Shown here: positions 4,410-5,344 of the stretch, piece by piece | Position numbering within the stretch: position 1 is the stretch's first letter | How the letters are laid out: every line of letters begins with the position of its first letter | NCBI GenBank assembly: GCA_004377275.1 | Contig: SOIC01000192.1 | Location: 1-5,344 of the forward strand | DNA: 5,344 nucleotides | Direction: 5' to 3' | From: Dehalococcoidia bacterium | GTDB lineage: Bacteria; Chloroflexota; Dehalococcoidia; E44-bin15 | Made by a program: the position numbers and the translations under genes | Notes under the pieces: model-generated | What the model was told of the DNA's origin: nothing | The model's input: only the letters and a program-made list of their open reading frames with translations | The model's database searches: none

Positions 4410-5344
4410 CTACCTCTCCTCTTTCGCATCCCCGCCACCATGAAAAATGCGAACCCGTCTCCGCGGTTCGCGGCCGGTGCTCTGCGAGGAAAGTTTGTAG
4501 CGCTCGGCAAGCTGGTGCTGAAGCATCCTGAGGTACGAATTCTGCGGGCTGAGCTCAACCGCCTTCTGCCCCTCCATGACATGGGCGACGGCCTCCTCCG
4601 CCTCCTTTATGGCAAGGACACGGGGCTCCTCGGGGGCTTCCATGTCGAAGATGTTGACCAGGGAGCGCTCTATATGCGAGGCCTTGTTGTTTTTAAGGAC
4701 ATAGATGGGGATGCCCGCTGCCTCAGCATCGCGAATGGGCTGGGGCTTCCTGCGGTAATGGCTCTTGGAGGTCATCAGAAGATTGGACTCCCTCACATCG
4801 CTCGTTAGCTTCACCGGCAACTCCAGATGACTCACCGCCTGCTCCAGCCGGCTCCGATTGATGCCAAAGGGGTATATCCTGGTCGTCGTGCCGGGAAGCG
4901 CTTTTCTTGCTGTGGGCTTCTCCGCAGGTGCCATTTGCTCCCTTCTAACCTCTGCGGTCTCGTCCATCCAGCGCACCTCCGGAGGGATGGGACGCCCGCG
5001 CAGCAAGGCATCGACTACCTCGGCGACATCGGAGTGAACGGCCACATGATACCAGTCTTGAATCTCGACTACGATGTCGAAAGTGGGGGGCGCTTTTCTC
5101 TCCAGGATGGACTTCTGGGTGCGCCGCCTTTTGGCCTCCTCGTCGCCCAGGGTCACCGTCTGGATGCCGCCGATGAGGTCGGACAGGGTGGGGTTCGTGA
5201 TCAGGTTATCCAGGGTGTTTCCATGAGCGGTAGCAATAAGCTGCACCCCTCGCTCGGCGATGGTGCGCGCCGCCTGGGCCTCAAGCTCGGTGCCGATCTC
5301 ATCGATGACGATCACCTCGGGCATGTGGTTCTCCACCGCCTCGA
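4410..5344 (-). CDS. R3H-domain, AAA-type ATPase-like nucleic-acid-binding protein (Ycf45-like), N-terminus cut off by window edge
   Basis: This is the C-terminal ~310 residues of a larger protein; the frame is open to the right edge, so the Met/Val codons near 5336 are not the real start. The visible part opens with a Walker B-like strand (PEVIVIDEIG) followed by a sensor-like segment (LIATAHGNTL), as in P-loop ATPases; the Walker A motif must lie outside. Next comes a conserved stretch (KSILERKAPPTFDIVVEI, then VHSDVAEVVDALLRG) that I recall from cyanobacterial/plastid Ycf45-type proteins. The last ~45 residues form an R3H domain with the defining Arg-x3-His (R270, H274 counted from the codon at 5336) and a basic GREPRRRVRI tail, expected to bind single-stranded nucleic acid. 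Its precise cellular role is unknown. It ends with TAG three bases before tmk, whose ribosome binding site lies in its last codons, so the two are probably co-transcribed and translationally coupled. Confidence 0.85.
   Translation of the reverse strand, partial: EAVENHMPEVIVIDEIGTELEAQAARTIAERGVQLIATAHGNTLDNLITNPTLSDLIGGIQTVTLGDEEAKRRRTQKSILERKAPPTFDIVVEIQDWYHVAVHSDVAEVVDALLRGRPIPPEVRWMDETAEVRREQMAPAEKPTARKALPGTTTRIYPFGINRSRLEQAVSHLELPVKLTSDVRESNLLMTSKSHYRRKPQPIRDAEAAGIPIYVLKNNKASHIERSLVNIFDMEAPEEPRVLAIKEAEEAVAHVMEGQKAVELSPQNSYLRMLQHQLAERYKLSSQSTGREPRRRVRIFHGGGDAKEER
4413..4420 (-). promoter_or_regulatory. tmk ribosome binding site, supports TTG start
   Basis: AGGAGAGG on the minus strand lies six bases before the TTG at 4406 and inside the final codons of the R3H gene. 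An in-frame TAG (4412-4410) stands two codons before the TTG, so no earlier start is possible. Together these fix the unusual TTG initiation codon. Confidence 0.7.
4443..4471 (-). terminator. Terminator-like hairpin inside the end of the R3H gene (weak)
   Basis: On the minus strand GCGAACC (4471-4465), a nine-base loop and GGTTCGC (4455-4449) form a perfect 7-bp stem, followed by A and five T (4447-4443). This is the layout of an intrinsic terminator, placed about 30 bases before the R3H stop and ahead of tmk. It is wholly within codons of the basic R3H tail, so it may be a chance result of coding sequence; ribosomes would normally disrupt it. Confidence 0.25.

Noticed and set aside
4096..4808. 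Plus-strand and alternate minus-strand open frames over tmk and the R3H gene
   Set aside because: They overlap strongly conserved proteins completely and show low-complexity, Arg/Ser-rich translations typical of shadow frames.
1..5344. Mobile element, phage or defence system
   Set aside because: Every gene except the small Cys protein is core metabolism or a housekeeping family in one compact strand order; there are no integrase, transposase, tRNA, terminal repeats or abrupt composition change.

Overview
This window reads as one densely packed, minus-strand block of bacterial housekeeping genes. In transcription order, from the right edge to the left, it holds: the C-terminal part of an R3H-domain/AAA-type protein; thymidylate kinase (tmk, TTG start); a 60-residue cysteine-containing small protein; a PyrR-type RNA attenuator; pyrR; an unusually long aspartate carbamoyltransferase (pyrB); a class I dihydroorotase (pyrC); and the first codons of a further gene at the left edge, possibly carA.

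Right part (about 3750-5344): the R3H protein and tmk are almost contiguous, with the tmk ribosome binding site inside the last codons of the R3H gene. Right at the end of tmk sits a near-consensus extended -10 sigma70/sigmaA promoter (TTGAAA, 17 bp, TGGTATAAT) that starts a new transcription unit. Its predicted start point is only a few bases before the ATG of the small protein, so the first gene is read either from a nearly leaderless mRNA or from an internal Met.

Middle (3410-3540): the gap between the small gene and pyrR holds a complete pyr attenuator of the Bacillus type. It has a PyrR-binding hairpin whose 14-base core fits the known consensus, an 11-bp antiterminator pairing, and an intrinsic terminator with a perfect 10-bp stem. 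The 3' arm of the terminator contains the pyrR Shine-Dalgarno sequence, and the U-run ends one base before the pyrR ATG.

Left part (1-3409): pyrR, pyrB and pyrC follow, with pyrB and pyrC overlapping by ATGA. Together they give a regulated pathway: PyrR senses UMP/UTP versus PRPP and sets transcription of the enzymes for steps 2 and 3 of pyrimidine synthesis, while tmk next door phosphorylates dTMP. PyrB is the oddest protein. It keeps all the usual active-site motifs but has an internal insertion of about 30 residues and a C-terminal extension of about 120 residues. That extension carries a PyrI-like Cys4 zinc site and then a segment resembling a cysteine-less Ada-type domain.

The organism is a bacterium using PyrR attenuation. 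The Ycf45-like R3H protein, the gene set and the moderately GC-rich composition make a Chloroflexota (Dehalococcoidia-like) source my best guess. That is inference from memory of such genomes and is not proven by the sequence.
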